Position numbers and translations under genes: made by a program | Part shown: piece after piece, positions 6,514 through 6,795 of the stretch | Layout: each line of letters opens with the position of its first letter | How positions within the stretch are numbered: the stretch's first letter is position 1 | The notes under the pieces: model-generated | The model's input: only the letters and a program-made list of their open reading frames with translations | The model's database searches: none | Told to the model about the DNA's origin: nothing | Assembly: GCA_900554845.1 (NCBI GenBank) | Contig: USIY01000121.1 | Span: 1 to 6,795, forward strand | From: an uncultured Bacteroidales bacterium | GTDB taxonomy: Bacteria; Bacteroidota; Bacteroidia; Bacteroidales; Muribaculaceae | Length of the DNA: 6,795 nt | Direction of reading: 5' to 3'

Positions 6514-6539
6514 CTAATAATTAATTCGCTTATTATTAG
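6514..6539. repeat. AT-rich 8-bp inverted repeat abutting the terminator hairpin
   Basis: CTAATAAT (6514-6521) and ATTATTAG (6532-6539) are exact reverse complements around a 10-nt loop. It starts at the base after the GC-rich hairpin ends, making a tandem hairpin pair. The role is unknown; it could belong to termination or to control of the next gene. Confidence 0.45.
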
Positions 6540-6561
6540 CCACATAATACAATATCCAGCT

Positions 6562-6652
6562 GATAACTGACGGATAACTGACGGATAACTGTCAACAAAT
6601 GTTAAATGTAACATACGGCAGTTATCGTAATTTCAGTTATTTTTCAGTTATT
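6562..6652. repeat. Dyad-symmetric array: three GATAACTG copies facing three CAGTTAT(C/T) copies
   Basis: GATAACTG occurs at 6562-6569, 6573-6580 and 6584-6591 with an exact 11-bp period (unit GATAACTGACG). The reverse complement follows at 6619-6626 (CAGTTATC, exact), 6634-6641 and 6645-6652 (CAGTTATT, one mismatch), the last two again 11 bp apart. Between the halves, ATGTTA (6599-6604) and TAACAT (6609-6614) form a central small dyad. The outer pairs are symmetric about position 6607. An 11-bp period keeps copies close to one face of the helix, as in operator or iteron arrays. The innermost copies can also pair into a hairpin (6584-6593 with 6617-6626). The function is inferred to be regulatory, probably for the gene starting at 6755. 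Confidence 0.7.
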
Positions 6653-6661
6653 GAAAATTTG
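6630..6661 (+). promoter_or_regulatory. Weak candidate promoter for the last gene
   Basis: AAAATTTG (6654-6661) matches the TAnnTTTG box at all but the first fixed position. ATTTC (6630-6634) about 20 nt upstream could be a degenerate -33 element. If real, two inverted CAGTTAT copies lie between the two boxes, where a bound protein would block polymerase. The match is weak. Confidence 0.25.
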
Positions 6662-6754
6662 GAAACGGCGAATCGTAGGCTTAACTATGCGCCTTAGCCA
6701 ATACATAACCAACAATACCTGACATACAACATCAACAATTAACGATTTTATCAG

Positions 6755-6795
6755 ATGAAACAACTGTTGAACGCAATCCGCAAGGTGTCGGGACG
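6755..6795 (+). CDS. Start of an unidentified gene, cut by the right edge
   Basis: An ATG opens a frame reading MKQLLNAIRKVSG before the window ends. Thirteen codons are too few to name a family; the basic amphipathic start does not look like a signal peptide. The A/T-rich, Shine-Dalgarno-free leader (about 6700-6754) is typical for this phylum. The repeat array and weak promoter upstream support a real start here. Confidence 0.55.
   Translation, partial: MKQLLNAIRKVSG

Noticed and set aside
6562..6652. CRISPR array
   Set aside because: The units are 8-11 bp with almost no spacers and switch orientation midway, which does not fit 20-plus-bp repeats with unique spacers.

Overview
The window looks like chromosomal DNA from a Bacteroidota gut-type bacterium, most likely order Bacteroidales and possibly Muribaculaceae-like. 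Three things point there. HtpG has the long form (683 residues) and N-terminal wording typical of Bacteroides relatives. An ECF-type sigma module is joined to the outer-membrane beta-barrel domain that usually sits beside sigma factors in this order. Start codons lack Shine-Dalgarno motifs, and one promoter matches the Bacteroidetes TAnnTTTG box. The family-level placement is a guess.

Layout, all genes on the + strand: (1) the 3' part of a LolC/LolE-type ABC transporter permease, cut by the left edge; (2) a 69-bp gap holding a perfect 10-bp inverted repeat that ends 6 nt before the next start; (3) htpG, the bacterial Hsp90; (4) a gap of about 250 bp with two hairpins (the second is a strong terminator candidate) and then a Bacteroidetes-type promoter; (5) a 523-codon gene fusing a complete ECF-type sigma factor, one membrane helix, a long periplasmic linker and a C-terminal outer-membrane beta-barrel domain; (6) a lipoprotein serpin (protease inhibitor); (7) a strong terminator hairpin, an AT-rich hairpin, and a dyad-symmetric array of three forward and three reverse copies of GATAACTG; (8) the first 13 codons of an unrecognised gene running off the right edge.

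The permease and HtpG are housekeeping genes. The accessory interest lies in the sigma/outer-membrane fusion and the serpin behind it. If the fusion works as its layout suggests, one polypeptide would place a sigma factor on the cytoplasmic face of the inner membrane and a sensor or anchor domain at the outer membrane. The serpin follows after 164 bp with no convincing terminator or promoter between them, so it could be co-transcribed with the fusion or be its target; the sequence does not prove either. The right-hand intergenic array looks like an operator cluster for the next gene.
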